The position numbers and the translations under genes are program-made. From CAVQEK01 sp964596645 (GTDB lineage Bacteria; Bacteroidota; Bacteroidia; Cytophagales; Cyclobacteriaceae): a stretch of 64,000 nt of DNA. Location of the stretch: positions 71,756 through 135,755 of the forward strand of contig CAZQVB010000009.1 of assembly GCA_964596645.1 (NCBI GenBank), written 5' to 3'. The notes under the pieces were generated by a model, which worked only from the letters and a program-made list of their open reading frames with translations, searched no databases and was not told the DNA's origin. Of the stretch, positions 1 to 9,489 are shown piece by piece (within the stretch, counting starts at the first letter, position 1; the number at the start of each line of letters is the position of its first letter).

Positions 1-1
1 T

Positions 2-730
2 GAGCCCAGGTATAATCCCACCATTGCCACCTTAGGCTTTCTCCATTCGCTTACCCCCAAGTGGCATTACAACATCAGCTACGACCATTATTTTTTCAAT
101 CAGCCGGCTGCGTCAGATGATTTTCCAGATGATTACAATCCATTTCCGCTCACCAATGCCGTCGCTCTTTCTTCTTTTTATGAGCTTTGGAATTTTTTTA
201 GCGTTGGCATTGACTACAGCTATATGTTCGGAGCAAAGTCTGCGCATCGCATACGCGGCGATGGCACTTTTACTCTGGACTGGAGCAATGTCGGCTTCAT
301 TGACCGGCTTGCCATCATGCCCGGCTTTTCGCTTCTGCTGGGCGACGACGACATATTATATCTGAATGCTGCTCACCCAGAGCGCTACACCGATGTGGCC
401 CGTGAAGTGCGGCAGATAATGATCGCAGAGTATGGCGCCTTGTATATTGCACAGCTGTGGCGCCAGGATAAATCGGCATATCGCACTCTGTTTGAAAAAA
501 CGTACGCAGAAAATGAAGAGGCCTTTGTGGACTATACCATTGAAAGCCAGAGCGCTTTTGGTTTGATGAATTATAGTGTATCGGTGCCGGTATATATGTA
601 CGTCGGACGCTTTACATTGGCCGTCAGCTATTTCTTAAATATACCTGTGGCCCTGCCTGGAGAGCAAATTGAGACAACGCCCAATAGCTACATCAGTACT
701 ACGCTCATTTACAACATCCCGTTCAAATAG
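2..730 (+). CDS. Outer-membrane beta-barrel-like protein, C-terminal part (5' truncated by window edge)
   Basis: The reading frame is open from base 2 to the TAG at 728-730, so the first internal ATG at 224 is not the true start. The visible 242 residues alternate aromatic and polar positions (for example YNISYDHYFF, FFSVGIDYSYMFG, FTLAVSYFLNIPV) as in amphipathic beta-strands. They end in Phe-Lys, and a terminal strand with an aromatic near the C-terminus is typical of outer-membrane barrels. No family was recognised and the signal peptide lies outside the window. A porin-like or periplasmic protein is possible. The gene is followed by about 640 bp of non-coding, repeat-bearing sequence before the SulP gene. 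Confidence 0.6.
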   Translation, partial: EPRYNPTIATLGFLHSLTPKWHYNISYDHYFFNQPAASDDFPDDYNPFPLTNAVALSSFYELWNFFSVGIDYSYMFGAKSAHRIRGDGTFTLDWSNVGFIDRLAIMPGFSLLLGDDDILYLNAAHPERYTDVAREVRQIMIAEYGALYIAQLWRQDKSAYRTLFEKTYAENEEAFVDYTIESQSAFGLMNYSVSVPVYMYVGRFTLAVSYFLNIPVALPGEQIETTPNSYISTTLIYNIPFK

Positions 731-1371
731 ATTACGCGTACCTCCGATTTGGGGTGAGAATGGTGTAAGATATAGCTTAAAGCTCAAAGTCGAAAGCTGA
801 AAGATTGAGATCAGACGATAGTCGGACCAGCAGACTGGTGATTGGCAGACTGATGATTGGCGCAATAAATAGCTGAAGCTGAAAGCTCAAAAATCAGGCG
901 GTCAGACTATCGATGACCTGGAGTTTGCCGCAGGCGATGGAAGGGAAATAGGTCTTAGTAGCCAACAGATACTGAAACAAGTTCAGCATAACCCGTTGAG
1001 AGCGGGCGGACAGACGAATAGTTGCATCAGCCTGACCAACCTCCCACTCCGTCATTGTGAGCGAAGCGAAGCAATCTGCTGGCTTCAAGTTACCACTCCA
1101 CTGGTGCTAAAATGCCCTGCCGCTGGCTATTGAATAGATTGGGTTTTGCTTTTTAACAGTTCCGACTATCGCCTGACTGGCACTTACCGCCTGCTGTTTC
1201 TGTTGTGCTTGCACGGCCCTGGCACATTGCCTATTTTTGCACCTCTGTTTGCCACGGGTATCGCTGGCATTTTTTACCTAGCCCTTATCAAATCATTCTT
1301 CTCTAGCTTCTAAAGCCCTTGCCCTTGGGTGGCTTGTGCACGAGCGATTTCATTCAATTCTGCTTCATATC
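731..1371. other. Non-coding stretch with degenerate repeat words
   Basis: No convincing gene is seen. Recognisable repeat words are AGCTGAAAG/GCTCAAAG near 780-890, degenerate octamers such as CAGACTGGTGATTGGCAGAC near 830-850, a decayed copy of the ACTGAAACAAGTTCAG palindrome at about 971-986, and a GTCATTGTGAGCGAAGCG-type word at about 1053-1080. I recall similar words as frequent intergenic repeats in Bacteroidota. A promoter-like motif for the SulP gene lies near the right end. Confidence 0.5.
1209..1239 (+). promoter_or_regulatory. Candidate Bacteroidota promoter for the SulP gene
   Basis: TTG at 1209-1211 followed after 20 bp by TATTTTTG at 1232-1239 fits the Bacteroidota -33 TTG / -7 TAnnTTTG pattern. 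It would give a leader of roughly 130 nt before the ATG at 1372. Motif match only. Confidence 0.4.
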
Positions 1372-2916
1372 ATGATGACTTTTGTAGAACAGCTGCGTCG
1401 AAAACAATTCAATCCTAAAGACGACATCTTGTCGGGCCTTACGGTGGCGCTGGCGCTGGTGCCAGAGGCCGTGGCATTTTCCCTTATTGCCGGCGTGAGT
1501 CCGCTCATAGGCCTGTACACGGCCTTTATCATCGGGCTCATCACCAGCATACTGGGTGGCAGGCCAGGCATGATCTCTGGTGCCACCGGGGCCATCGCCG
1601 TGGTGGTGGTAAGCCTGGTGGCCATGCATGGCGTGGAGTACTTGTTTGCGGCCGTAGTGCTGATGGGCATTATCCAGCTGAGCATCGGGCTGCTAAGGCT
1701 GGGTAAATTTATTCGCCTGGTGCCCCACCCTGTTATTTTTGGATTTGTGAACGGACTGGCCATCGTCATTTTCATGGCACAGCTCAGCCAGCTCAAAACC
1801 GTAGATGCCGCCGGCAACACCGTCTGGATGTCGGGTGCAGCACTGTGGACCATGCTGGGCTTTATACTGCTCACCATGGCCATCATCCATTTTCTGCCTA
1901 AACTCACCCGTGCCGTGCCCTCGTCACTGGCCGCCATACTCGCTGTTTCGGCCATCATTATTGGCTTCGGTATCGATACCCGCACCGTGGGCGACATTGC
2001 CTCCATCGCCGGAGGGCTGCCCGATTTCCACATACCCATGGTGCCACTGAGCTTCGAGACGCTGCGCATTATTTTCCCCTATGCGCTCATTATGGCTCTG
2101 GTAGGGCTTATCGAGAGCCTGCTCACACTTACGGTAGTAGATGAAATGACAGAAACTCGCGGCCGGGGCAACAAGGAGTGTGTGGCACAGGGAGTGGCCA
2201 ACATTACCACCGGCTTTTTCGGCGGCATGGGGGGCTGTGCCATGATCGGCCAAAGCATCATCAACGTAAGCTCTGGCGGGCGGCGCCGCTTATCGGGCAT
2301 TGTGGCCGCATTGGCACTGTTGGCATTTATACTGTTTGCTTCGCCGCTGATAGAGAAAGTGCCCATGGCAGCTCTGGTCGGGCTTATGTTTATGGTCGCC
2401 ATCGGCACCTTCGAGTGGGCCAGCCTCAAGGTTTTCAGAAAGGTGCCAAAAACCGATGTGATCGTGATGGTGCTGGTGACCCTGGTCACCGTAGTTTTTC
2501 ATAATCTGGCAGTGGCTGTCATCATCGGTGTGGTGATATCGGCACTGGCCTTTGCATGGGAAAATGCCATAAGGATACGCGCCAGAAAATACATCGATCA
2601 AAATGGTATAAAGCACTATGAAATCTTTGGCCCGCTATTCTTTGGTTCGGTCGCGGCTTTTCAGGAAAAATTTGACGTGCATAAGGACCCCGGCGAGGTG
2701 ATCATTGACTTCAAAGAAAGTCGAGTGGTAGACCACTCTGCCATAGATGCGCTGAACAAAGTGACCAGCCGCTACAGAAAAGTTGGCAAAAAAGTGCACC
2801 TACGCCACCTGAGCGAAGACTGCCTGCTGCTGCTCAACAATGCCGGCGAAATAATCGACGTGAACTACTGGGAAGACCCCCACTACAAAGTGATTGTCGA
2901 CAAGTTGGAGGGGTAG
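1372..2916 (+). CDS. SulP-family anion transporter (sulfate permease) with C-terminal STAS domain
   Basis: This is an inner-membrane secondary transporter of the SLC26/SulP family, which moves sulfate, bicarbonate or related anions. The N-terminal sulfate-transport domain shows the family motif VPEAVAFSLIAGVSPLIGLY near residue 30, then about ten to twelve hydrophobic segments. A soluble STAS domain follows over about the last 110 residues (VIIDFKESRVVDHSAIDAL). The length of 514 aa is usual. The frame extends upstream to a GTG at 1336, but ATG-ATG at 1372/1375 puts the N-terminus where family members begin. The stop TAG at 2914-2916 falls inside the octamer repeat array that starts here. Substrate cannot be read from sequence. 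Confidence 0.9.
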   Translation: MMTFVEQLRRKQFNPKDDILSGLTVALALVPEAVAFSLIAGVSPLIGLYTAFIIGLITSILGGRPGMISGATGAIAVVVVSLVAMHGVEYLFAAVVLMGIIQLSIGLLRLGKFIRLVPHPVIFGFVNGLAIVIFMAQLSQLKTVDAAGNTVWMSGAALWTMLGFILLTMAIIHFLPKLTRAVPSSLAAILAVSAIIIGFGIDTRTVGDIASIAGGLPDFHIPMVPLSFETLRIIFPYALIMALVGLIESLLTLTVVDEMTETRGRGNKECVAQGVANITTGFFGGMGGCAMIGQSIINVSSGGRRRLSGIVAALALLAFILFASPLIEKVPMAALVGLMFMVAIGTFEWASLKVFRKVPKTDVIVMVLVTLVTVVFHNLAVAVIIGVVISALAFAWENAIRIRARKYIDQNGIKHYEIFGPLFFGSVAAFQEKFDVHKDPGEVIIDFKESRVVDHSAIDALNKVTSRYRKVGKKVHLRHLSEDCLLLLNNAGEIIDVNYWEDPHYKVIVDKLEG

Positions 2917-3256
2917 ACTGGTGGGTTGGTGGGTTGGTAGATTCGTAGACTAGTGGAGCGTATAGCTGAAAGTTTGACCATGCCAAATCAGGTTGACCGT
3001 TTTGTGTCGTCCTGAACTTGCCTGCCATGAATTTATTTCAGGGTTTTAGCATCTGTTTACTCTTTGGACAGATCCTGAAACAAGTTCAGGATGACCGTAT
3101 TTGTTTCACTTGCCTGCCCTATATTTAATTCAGCGTTTCGGCAATTCTAAACGCATTATCTTTGAGCTTTCAGCTACGCGTTCCAGCAACCCACCAGTCT
3201 ACCAATCTACCAGTCTACGAATTCACGAATCCACCAGTCTACCATTCCACCACATC
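2911..3256. repeat. Composite intergenic repeat: inverted octamer arrays around a TCCTGAA/TTCAGGA palindrome
   Basis: The right arm, 3193-3256, is eight consecutive 8-bp units with consensus ACCARTCY (ACCAGTCT, ACCAATCT, ACCAGTCT, ACGAATTC, ACGAATCC, ACCAGTCT, ACCATTCC, ACCACATC). The left arm, about 2911-2955, is the same array in inverse orientation. Inside the arms lie AGCTGAAAG-type words. The centre holds an inverted repeat TCCTGAAACAAGTTCAGGA at 3073-3091 and a decayed copy near 3008-3040. It fills the gap between two convergent genes. Confidence 0.75.
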
Positions 3257-3257
3257 A

Positions 3258-3845
3258 CTACTCCGGGTTGCCCGGCACTACGGGGTACCAGAATATGGTT
3301 TTGGCCGACTTTTGATCAAGGCCATTATCCAGAAATACATGCAGGCGAACATTATTCAGGTCTTTGACGATGGCAAAGTTGGCCGTGGTAAGCAGCGGCA
3401 CAAACTCCTGAAACTCCACCCAATAGCGTTGGTTGATTTCTGCTATGTTGAATGGATAGGTAACGGTATTGCCATCGAGCTGGGGGCTGGCCTGGGTGAG
3501 CTCGTCCCACACCATCCAACCCTGCGGCTGGGAAGCACCACTGGCAAAAAAGAAGTCGCTTTGATACTCCACCACTACCTTATCTACGGCAGTGCCTGCT
3601 GGTATGTCCAGGTCGGCCACCACCGTAAAGCTGATGTCTGCCGGTGTAGCCGCCGGATTGCTAAGCAAGGGGTTGTTCAGTTCCCAGGCATTGAGCCCGC
3701 GGTCGCTGATTTCCCCGGCACCATTTCTGAAGGTGAACCGAATGGCAGGATCGGGTACCGGCTCTGTTTTATACAACTCGTTTTCGCTGCAGGCTGCCAA
3801 TAAAAACAGCACCGCCAGCGCAGGGAAAATATTTATGGCTTTCAT
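3258..3845 (-). CDS. Lipoprotein of unknown function encoded downstream of susD
   Basis: A 195-aa protein starting with a lipoprotein signal peptide (hydrophobic stretch then LLAAC, lipidated Cys19). The remainder has beta-rich, extracellular-style sequence with no family I recognise. It lies 36 bp after the SusD-like gene on the same strand and is probably the third gene of the SusC-SusD operon. Lipoproteins in this position often form a surface-exposed substrate-binding partner of the SusCD complex; that role is inferred from position only. The C-terminal YPVVPGNPE ends directly at the octamer repeat array, so the tail could have been altered by repeat insertion. Confidence 0.75.
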   Translation of the reverse strand: MKAINIFPALAVLFLLAACSENELYKTEPVPDPAIRFTFRNGAGEISDRGLNAWELNNPLLSNPAATPADISFTVVADLDIPAGTAVDKVVVEYQSDFFFASGASQPQGWMVWDELTQASPQLDGNTVTYPFNIAEINQRYWVEFQEFVPLLTTANFAIVKDLNNVRLHVFLDNGLDQKSAKTIFWYPVVPGNPE

Positions 3846-3881
3846 AATTTCTTGCTTTAATGTGATTGAAAATGGCTTAAA

Positions 3882-5393
3882 TCAATTGCGGGGAACGTCC
3901 CAAAATACCGGCGTTTGAAGCAGTATGTCGTCTGGCGGCGGATTGGGCCCTTGAAACTCATCCACATCATAGGGCAGGCGGCGGGGGAAGACGCCCTCAC
4001 CGAGTGGATCTTGTATGTCATCGATGTCTGGAAAGGACGGATAGCCGGTGCGTCTGAAGTCGGTATACGCTTCAATGCCATTTCCAAAATTGGCCAGATA
4101 CTTTTGTGTAATGACTACGTCGAGCTTAGCCTCCGCATCGGCAGCGGCAGTAAAGGCGGCCATCCGGTCTTGAATATATGTGCTTTGCAGTGCCTGATCT
4201 ATCGGTGGCACCTGGTCTATTTTGTTTACTTCAAAGAATGCGTCTTGCATACCTTTTTCGAAAGCAACGGCAGCAGCAGCGGGGTCGTCATTCAGCACCA
4301 ACTCTGCTTCGGCCATCATAAAGTGCACCATGTAGCTGGTGATCATACGCAGCGGCGCGGCTCCGGTACCTGATTCGCCGTTTACCTTACCCGTACCTCC
4401 AAAGCGGCCCCCCACGGGGTACACGCCCCATACACTCCGCGTGTTGTCGTCGTTGCCCAGGTCGGTATCCACGCCCGGCGTAAGGCCTTCAAACTGATCG
4501 CTCGCCAGTTGATTTTCTATGTAGTATGGCAGCCGCGGGTCGTCCAGTGCCACCAGCAAGTCATAGAAGGTCTGCGACATGTAGTTTTCCCGGCCTGTCT
4601 TCGGGTAGTCGGCCACGTAGTTGGGGTGCCTGTTTTCCGGGCTGGCCGAGTTGAAAAATGGAAAGCTAAAATTGGCGGCCGGCTCAGTGATCAGCGTTTG
4701 CGGAGCGCCTGCGAGGGTATTGATGGCCGCACGGGCGCGTGCTTCATCTACCCTGCTGATCTGTAAATACATTTTCAGTTTCAGGCTGTTGGCCATTTTT
4801 CTCCATTTACCAATGTCTCCTTTGTAGATGTAGTCGTCGGCACCCGGCACAAATTCCGTCGGTGCGGTGTCTCTGTCCAGGTCGGCAATGGCTTCATCGA
4901 TCAGCAGCAGCACCAGGTCGTACACTTCGGCGTCGTCTTCGTACTGCGGATAAGGCGTGGTGGCAAACTGCGTGTAGGGCAGGTCACCAAACAGATCGAC
5001 CATGATGCTGTATATGTAGGCTTTTTGCAGCTTGGAGATACCGACATACTTCCAGTCTTCGCTGGCGCTCGATTGGTCGATGATCTGCTCCAGGTCTTTC
5101 AGCGCCCCACCGAATAGCTCGAAGCGCCAACTGTTGCCGATGTCGGTACGCCCTATATCCCAGCGGTCGTAGCGTGTATTCACGATCTGCTTGGTAAGGG
5201 TAGAGGTAATTCTAGACAAGGTGCCGGCAAAGGCAAAAGCATACTGTGCCTGGGCTGCACTGGTGAGCAGGTCGGCACTGGCCTCCGCTGGAAAGTTGGG
5301 GTCGGTGTTGATGTCGAGGAATTCGTCATTGCAGGCGCTGGATACCGACAGTGCGCATACCAGCATCAGTATTTTTATGTTTTTTAAGTTCAT
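3882..5393 (-). CDS. SusD/RagB-family nutrient-binding outer-membrane lipoprotein (SusD-like_2 type)
   Basis: A 503-aa lipoprotein. The signal peptide ends SSAC with Cys21, followed at once by the hallmark DEFLDINTDPNFP. TPR-like helical pairs characteristic of SusD proteins follow, including segments resembling YPQYEDDAEVYDLVLLLIDEA and GDIGKWRKMANSLKLKMYLQ (about residues 130-220). SusD proteins cap the SusC barrel and capture the glycan or peptide substrate on the cell surface. The gene starts 17 bp after the susC stop, so the two are surely co-transcribed. No glycosidase or peptidase is adjacent, leaving the substrate unknown. Confidence 0.93.
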   Translation of the reverse strand: MNLKNIKILMLVCALSVSSACNDEFLDINTDPNFPAEASADLLTSAAQAQYAFAFAGTLSRITSTLTKQIVNTRYDRWDIGRTDIGNSWRFELFGGALKDLEQIIDQSSASEDWKYVGISKLQKAYIYSIMVDLFGDLPYTQFATTPYPQYEDDAEVYDLVLLLIDEAIADLDRDTAPTEFVPGADDYIYKGDIGKWRKMANSLKLKMYLQISRVDEARARAAINTLAGAPQTLITEPAANFSFPFFNSASPENRHPNYVADYPKTGRENYMSQTFYDLLVALDDPRLPYYIENQLASDQFEGLTPGVDTDLGNDDNTRSVWGVYPVGGRFGGTGKVNGESGTGAAPLRMITSYMVHFMMAEAELVLNDDPAAAAVAFEKGMQDAFFEVNKIDQVPPIDQALQSTYIQDRMAAFTAAADAEAKLDVVITQKYLANFGNGIEAYTDFRRTGYPSFPDIDDIQDPLGEGVFPRRLPYDVDEFQGPNPPPDDILLQTPVFWDVPRN

Positions 5394-5410
5394 TGTCTTC
5401 AGGTTTTATA

Positions 5411-8400
5411 TTAAAAGGTGATGCCGATGTTGATGCCGTAGCTTCGGGTATTGGGCACGTAGTTGTTGATCATGGCCGACTGGTTGCCGGCAGACAGGCC
5501 GTCGGTTTCCGGGTCAATGCCTGAATCATCGGGCAGGTTGGGGGCTACAAACCAAATATTACGTGCCGTAAAGGCCACCGACATTCGTTCGATCAGGCCG
5601 GTACGCTGCAGCAGGCTGGCGGGTATTTGGTAGCGCAACTGCAACTCGCGCAGCTTGAAGTAGGTGCCGTCGAATATGCCTGGCTCATCGGCGCCATTGG
5701 CATAGCCCACCGGCCCGTTGAAGAAGTAGTCGTTGGCATTGACCTGCAGGTTGTTGGGCACCTTTTTCCCATCCACTATCAGTGGCTGCAGGTTGTTGTT
5801 GGCCAGCACGCCGGGCACCAGGTACATGCGGTTGCGATCGATGGCCGTTTCTTCCAGCACACCTCTGGCGCGCATATCCTGCACGGTACCTATGAACATG
5901 TCACCGCCTATGCGGGCATCGATGAGCGCGCTAAGGCTTAGCCCCTTCCACGACACGGTATTGGTCATGTTCCACATAAAATCGGGGTTGGGATCGCCAA
6001 TGATGGATACGTTGGGGTCGGCAATGGGCAGGCCGTCTGCCTGATTGATGAGCAGGTTTCCCTCATCATCCCTCAGCATGGCCTGACCCTCTATGAGGCC
6101 ATAGGGCTCGCCTTTGCGCAAAACCTGGCCGCGCGAAAAGAAGCGGGAACCCGGCAGATCGATTTGCTCCTGGTCGTTGGCCAGGCTGAGTACCGTATTG
6201 CGATTGCGCGTGTAGTTGGCCAAAATATTCCAGGTGAAGCCACCAGGTGTGCGCAGCACATCGGCATCGATGGATAGCTCATGGCCCCTGTTCTCTATTT
6301 CGCCGGCATTGATCACCTGCGCTAGAAAGCCGCTGGTGGCTGGCAGGGTAATGCTGGTGATCAGGTCGCGCGTGGTGCGGTTGTAGTACGAGTACGACAC
6401 ATTGATGCGGTCGTCGAAAAAGCCAAGGTCTGCGCCCAGTTCGTATTCGGTAGTAAACTCGGGCCGTAGCGTTTCGTTGCCCAGCGTGTTGCCCACTGTA
6501 ATGGAGCTGCGGCCACCAAAGGGCCAGTTGAGCCCATCGAGCGCTCCTGTGCCTATGTTGTCGTTGGCTACATAGGTGGTCTGGGTGTCGTAAGGACCGG
6601 CATCGTTGCCCACCTCTGCCCAGTTGGCCCGCAGTTTGGCAAATGACAGCACATCAGAATCGAAATCCCACAGTTCGGTCGGCAAGAACGACAGGCTCAC
6701 CGATGGGTAAAAGAAGCTCTGATTGGCAGCAGGCAGTGTAGACGACCAGTCGTTCCGGCCGGTAATGCCCAAAATCACGTAGTCGTTGTACGACAACTGG
6801 AGGTCGGCAAACAGCCCCCACAGCCTGCGCTTGAAGTACTGGCCGCCCAGCGGATACTCACCCTTCAGCAGGTCCTGTGTGTTTCGTATCTGATCGATGC
6901 CCCACACCACTATGCCGTTGCCAATCACCTGTTGATGGTCGCCTTCGCGCTCGTTCACATTCCAGCCCAGTATGCCTTGTATGTCCAGACCGCTGGTGAG
7001 GGTTTTGCCCATGCGCAGCAGCAGGTTCGACTCCAGCTCGCGGTAGCTGATGTTGTCGCTGATGATGCGGCCGCGCGGCTCTATCGGGTTGCCGCGGGCA
7101 TACACGGTGGTGCGCGGGTTGCCGTATTGGTTGATGCCGATCTGGTAGCTCAGTTCGGCCCAATCGGTTATTTCGTAGCCCATCCTCAAAAAGCCATTGA
7201 TCCTGTTCAAGTCGCTTTTGAAGGGATTTTCCTTGGCTACCCAATATGGGTTGAGCACACCTGAGCGGTAATACTGATTTTCGAACGTGACCGGATCCTG
7301 GTAAGGGTAGCCACTCAGATCGAAGCTGCGGGGCACAAACCAAAGCACGCGGTGCACTGAGCCGTCGCTCACGCCACCGCCACCTGTTTGTGGGCCGAGC
7401 TGCCTGGCCTGTGTATAGGTGAATGACCCCCCGGCGCTGAACTTGTTGGACAGTTGCACATTGCCACCCATACTCATGCTGGTGCGGTGGTAGCTTGTCC
7501 AGGGTATAATGCCCTGCTGGTTGGTGTTGTTGAAGGATGCGTTGAACGAATATCGCTCGTCGCGTGCTGTCACACTTACTGTGTTTTCCATCAGACTGCC
7601 CCGTTCGTAAAAGTCTGACACATTATCGGGATATGCCTGATAGGCCACGCGGTTTCCCTGATAGTCGGTTACGCTGTCGACGGCATCGAATGCCGGTCCC
7701 CAGGTACCAAAAAAGCCGCTGTTGAAAATGCCGTCGGCGCCCTGCCCATATTTATTTTGAAATTTTGGCAGGCGGGCTACTTCCTGCACCGAGTAGCCGA
7801 AGTCGTAGCTGACATTAAACATCTTTTGTGCAGCGAAATTTTTCGAGCCCGATTTGGTGGTGATGATCACGGCGCCGTTGGCCGCACGCGAGCCGTAGAG
7901 CGCAGCGGCGGCCCCTCCTTTCAGCACGGTGATGGAGGCCACATCGTTGGTGTTCAGGTCGGTGAGCCGGTTGGAATATGCCGCGCCCTGAACCAGGGTA
8001 TTGTCGCTTTGCTCCAGGGAGTTGTCATATGGCACGCCGTCTACTACAAACAGCGGCTGGTTGTTGCGCGTGGTGCCATAGCCGCGTATCACCATTTTGG
8101 TAGATGAGCCCGGCGCACCGTTGGAGCCAAATATTTGTACTCCGGCTATTTTGCCGCTGAGCGCGCGAAGTACATCCGGCTCGGCCTTGTGGGTGAGCTG
8201 CTCAGCCTCGAGCTCTTGCACGGCATAGCCCAGATTTTTCATGTTGCGCTCTATGCCCACTGCCGTCACCACTATCTCCGAAAGCTCCGTGACATCGGGG
8301 GCCATTTGCACATCGATGCGCGAGCGGTTGCCCACTTCCACTTCCTGGCTTTCCATACCTATGTAGCTGTATTGCAGCACGTCCTCATCGCCGGTCACGT

Positions 8401-8590
8401 CTATGGCATAGTTGCCGTCTACATCGGTGATGGTGCCGACCTTGGCTGATTTCAGTACCACATTTACCCCGGGTATTGGCCCATTGTCTTCCGACGATGT
8501 GACCGTACCCGTTACCCTTCTCTGCTGTGCATGGGCGGAAAGTACCACCAGGCTACACAGCGCAAGCACCCATTGTAATTTGTGTTTCAT
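5411..8590 (-). CDS. SusC/RagA-family TonB-linked outer-membrane receptor
   Basis: A 1059-aa protein with a signal peptide (about residues 1-21, ending AHAQ). A carboxypeptidase-regulatory-like domain follows (RRVTGTVTSSEDNGPIPGVN, about 24-105), then a plug domain with DVLRALSGKIAGVQI and RGYGTTRNNQPLFVVDGVPY (about 140-185). The large beta-barrel ends in GINIGITF. Such proteins import ligands captured by SusD using TonB energy. It is the first gene of the susC-susD-lipoprotein set. A response regulator follows upstream on the same strand after 281 bp. The canonical length supports an intact gene. The substrate cannot be inferred. Confidence 0.95.
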   Translation of the reverse strand: MKHKLQWVLALCSLVVLSAHAQQRRVTGTVTSSEDNGPIPGVNVVLKSAKVGTITDVDGNYAIDVTGDEDVLQYSYIGMESQEVEVGNRSRIDVQMAPDVTELSEIVVTAVGIERNMKNLGYAVQELEAEQLTHKAEPDVLRALSGKIAGVQIFGSNGAPGSSTKMVIRGYGTTRNNQPLFVVDGVPYDNSLEQSDNTLVQGAAYSNRLTDLNTNDVASITVLKGGAAAALYGSRAANGAVIITTKSGSKNFAAQKMFNVSYDFGYSVQEVARLPKFQNKYGQGADGIFNSGFFGTWGPAFDAVDSVTDYQGNRVAYQAYPDNVSDFYERGSLMENTVSVTARDERYSFNASFNNTNQQGIIPWTSYHRTSMSMGGNVQLSNKFSAGGSFTYTQARQLGPQTGGGGVSDGSVHRVLWFVPRSFDLSGYPYQDPVTFENQYYRSGVLNPYWVAKENPFKSDLNRINGFLRMGYEITDWAELSYQIGINQYGNPRTTVYARGNPIEPRGRIISDNISYRELESNLLLRMGKTLTSGLDIQGILGWNVNEREGDHQQVIGNGIVVWGIDQIRNTQDLLKGEYPLGGQYFKRRLWGLFADLQLSYNDYVILGITGRNDWSSTLPAANQSFFYPSVSLSFLPTELWDFDSDVLSFAKLRANWAEVGNDAGPYDTQTTYVANDNIGTGALDGLNWPFGGRSSITVGNTLGNETLRPEFTTEYELGADLGFFDDRINVSYSYYNRTTRDLITSITLPATSGFLAQVINAGEIENRGHELSIDADVLRTPGGFTWNILANYTRNRNTVLSLANDQEQIDLPGSRFFSRGQVLRKGEPYGLIEGQAMLRDDEGNLLINQADGLPIADPNVSIIGDPNPDFMWNMTNTVSWKGLSLSALIDARIGGDMFIGTVQDMRARGVLEETAIDRNRMYLVPGVLANNNLQPLIVDGKKVPNNLQVNANDYFFNGPVGYANGADEPGIFDGTYFKLRELQLRYQIPASLLQRTGLIERMSVAFTARNIWFVAPNLPDDSGIDPETDGLSAGNQSAMINNYVPNTRSYGINIGITF

Positions 8591-8871
8591 AGCATTAGCA
8601 TTTAGTTAGAGAGAAAATGCGAGGCTCCCGGGGGGATGATATAAGAGCGGCATGGCGTGCGGCCAGGATAGCGAACAGTGCCAATCTTTTGAATATTTTT
8701 CCCTCATTTTGAGAGGCAACGCCGATCAAAGGTGCAGACTATGCTATAGAGATGGTATCCCCCATTTATCGTGATTTTTGGGAGCTTAGCATAAAAATTA
8801 TAGCGCTGTTTTGCGCCATTATGCGCCTTGAGGGGGATAAATGTGCGGCCGACGCGATTTGGCTAAGCGGG

Positions 8872-9489
8872 CTAAATGAGCTTGTTTTTGCGCGCCAGTT
8901 GCAAGGCTTCGGCCTTGCTGTGCACCTGCAGCTTATCGTATATGTTTTTAATGTGCGATTTGATCGTTTCCTTGTGTACAAACAGTTCGTCGGCTATTAC
9001 CGAGTAGCTCTTGCCTTGGGCGAGCAGTGTCAATACCTGCGTTTCACGAGCGGTGAGGGGGGAGTCCTGGTTCTTTTGGAATGATCCTACCACTAGCCTT
9101 GCAATCTTCTCGCTCATGGGTGCGCCACCTTTTTTTACTTCTTCCAGGGCATCGAGCAGGCGCGAGTGGTTCACATTTTTCGTCATGTAGCCCGATGCAC
9201 CGGCACATAGCGCGTCAAATACCGTTTCGCTTTCTTCATGAATGGTGATAACGATGATGTCGACGGCAGGCTGTAGCTTTTTGATGCGCTGTATGCCTTC
9301 AATGCCCGACATGCCGGGCAGGTCGAGGTCCATGAGTATGATGTCGGGTCGATCAATTTCGAGGTTTTTTATGGCCGCTTCGCATGTGATGTAGGCTCCT
9401 GCCACGGCGTGGTGTGTCATGCTGCTGATCAAAAGCCTGAAACCATCGCGCACTACCTCATTGTCTTCTACAATCACTATCCTGCTCAT
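8872..9489 (-). CDS. Two-component response regulator, NarL/LuxR type
   Basis: A 205-aa protein with an N-terminal receiver domain showing acidic pocket E8-D9, phospho-acceptor Asp54 in ILMDLDLPG, Thr82 and Lys104. A C-terminal LuxR HTH (LTAREQ-like LTARETQVLTLLAQGKS, then HKETIKSHIKNIYDKL) binds DNA. The frame runs upstream to 9549, but the receiver domain begins at the ATG at 9489, giving the standard length. No histidine kinase lies nearby, so it is an orphan here. It is transcribed in the same direction as and upstream of the susC locus, which makes it a candidate regulator, by position only. Confidence 0.92.
   Translation of the reverse strand: MSRIVIVEDNEVVRDGFRLLISSMTHHAVAGAYITCEAAIKNLEIDRPDIILMDLDLPGMSGIEGIQRIKKLQPAVDIIVITIHEESETVFDALCAGASGYMTKNVNHSRLLDALEEVKKGGAPMSEKIARLVVGSFQKNQDSPLTARETQVLTLLAQGKSYSVIADELFVHKETIKSHIKNIYDKLQVHSKAEALQLARKNKLI

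Noticed and set aside
1365..2069. Long antisense open frame (234 codons) opposite the SulP gene
   Set aside because: It lies fully inside a well-conserved transporter gene and its translation has no domain or hydrophobic pattern. It is a GC-driven shadow frame.
3193..3256. Octamer array as iteron-type plasmid origin or contingency repeat inside a gene
   Set aside because: The array is intergenic, degenerate and recurs at several chromosomal sites next to core genes, so an iteron origin or phase-variable coding tract is unlikely.
3101..3803. Two plus-strand frames over the intergenic repeat and the lipoprotein
   Set aside because: Their N-terminal parts are translated octamer repeats (NPPVYQSTS-like) and the rest is antisense to a lipoprotein with a proper signal peptide.
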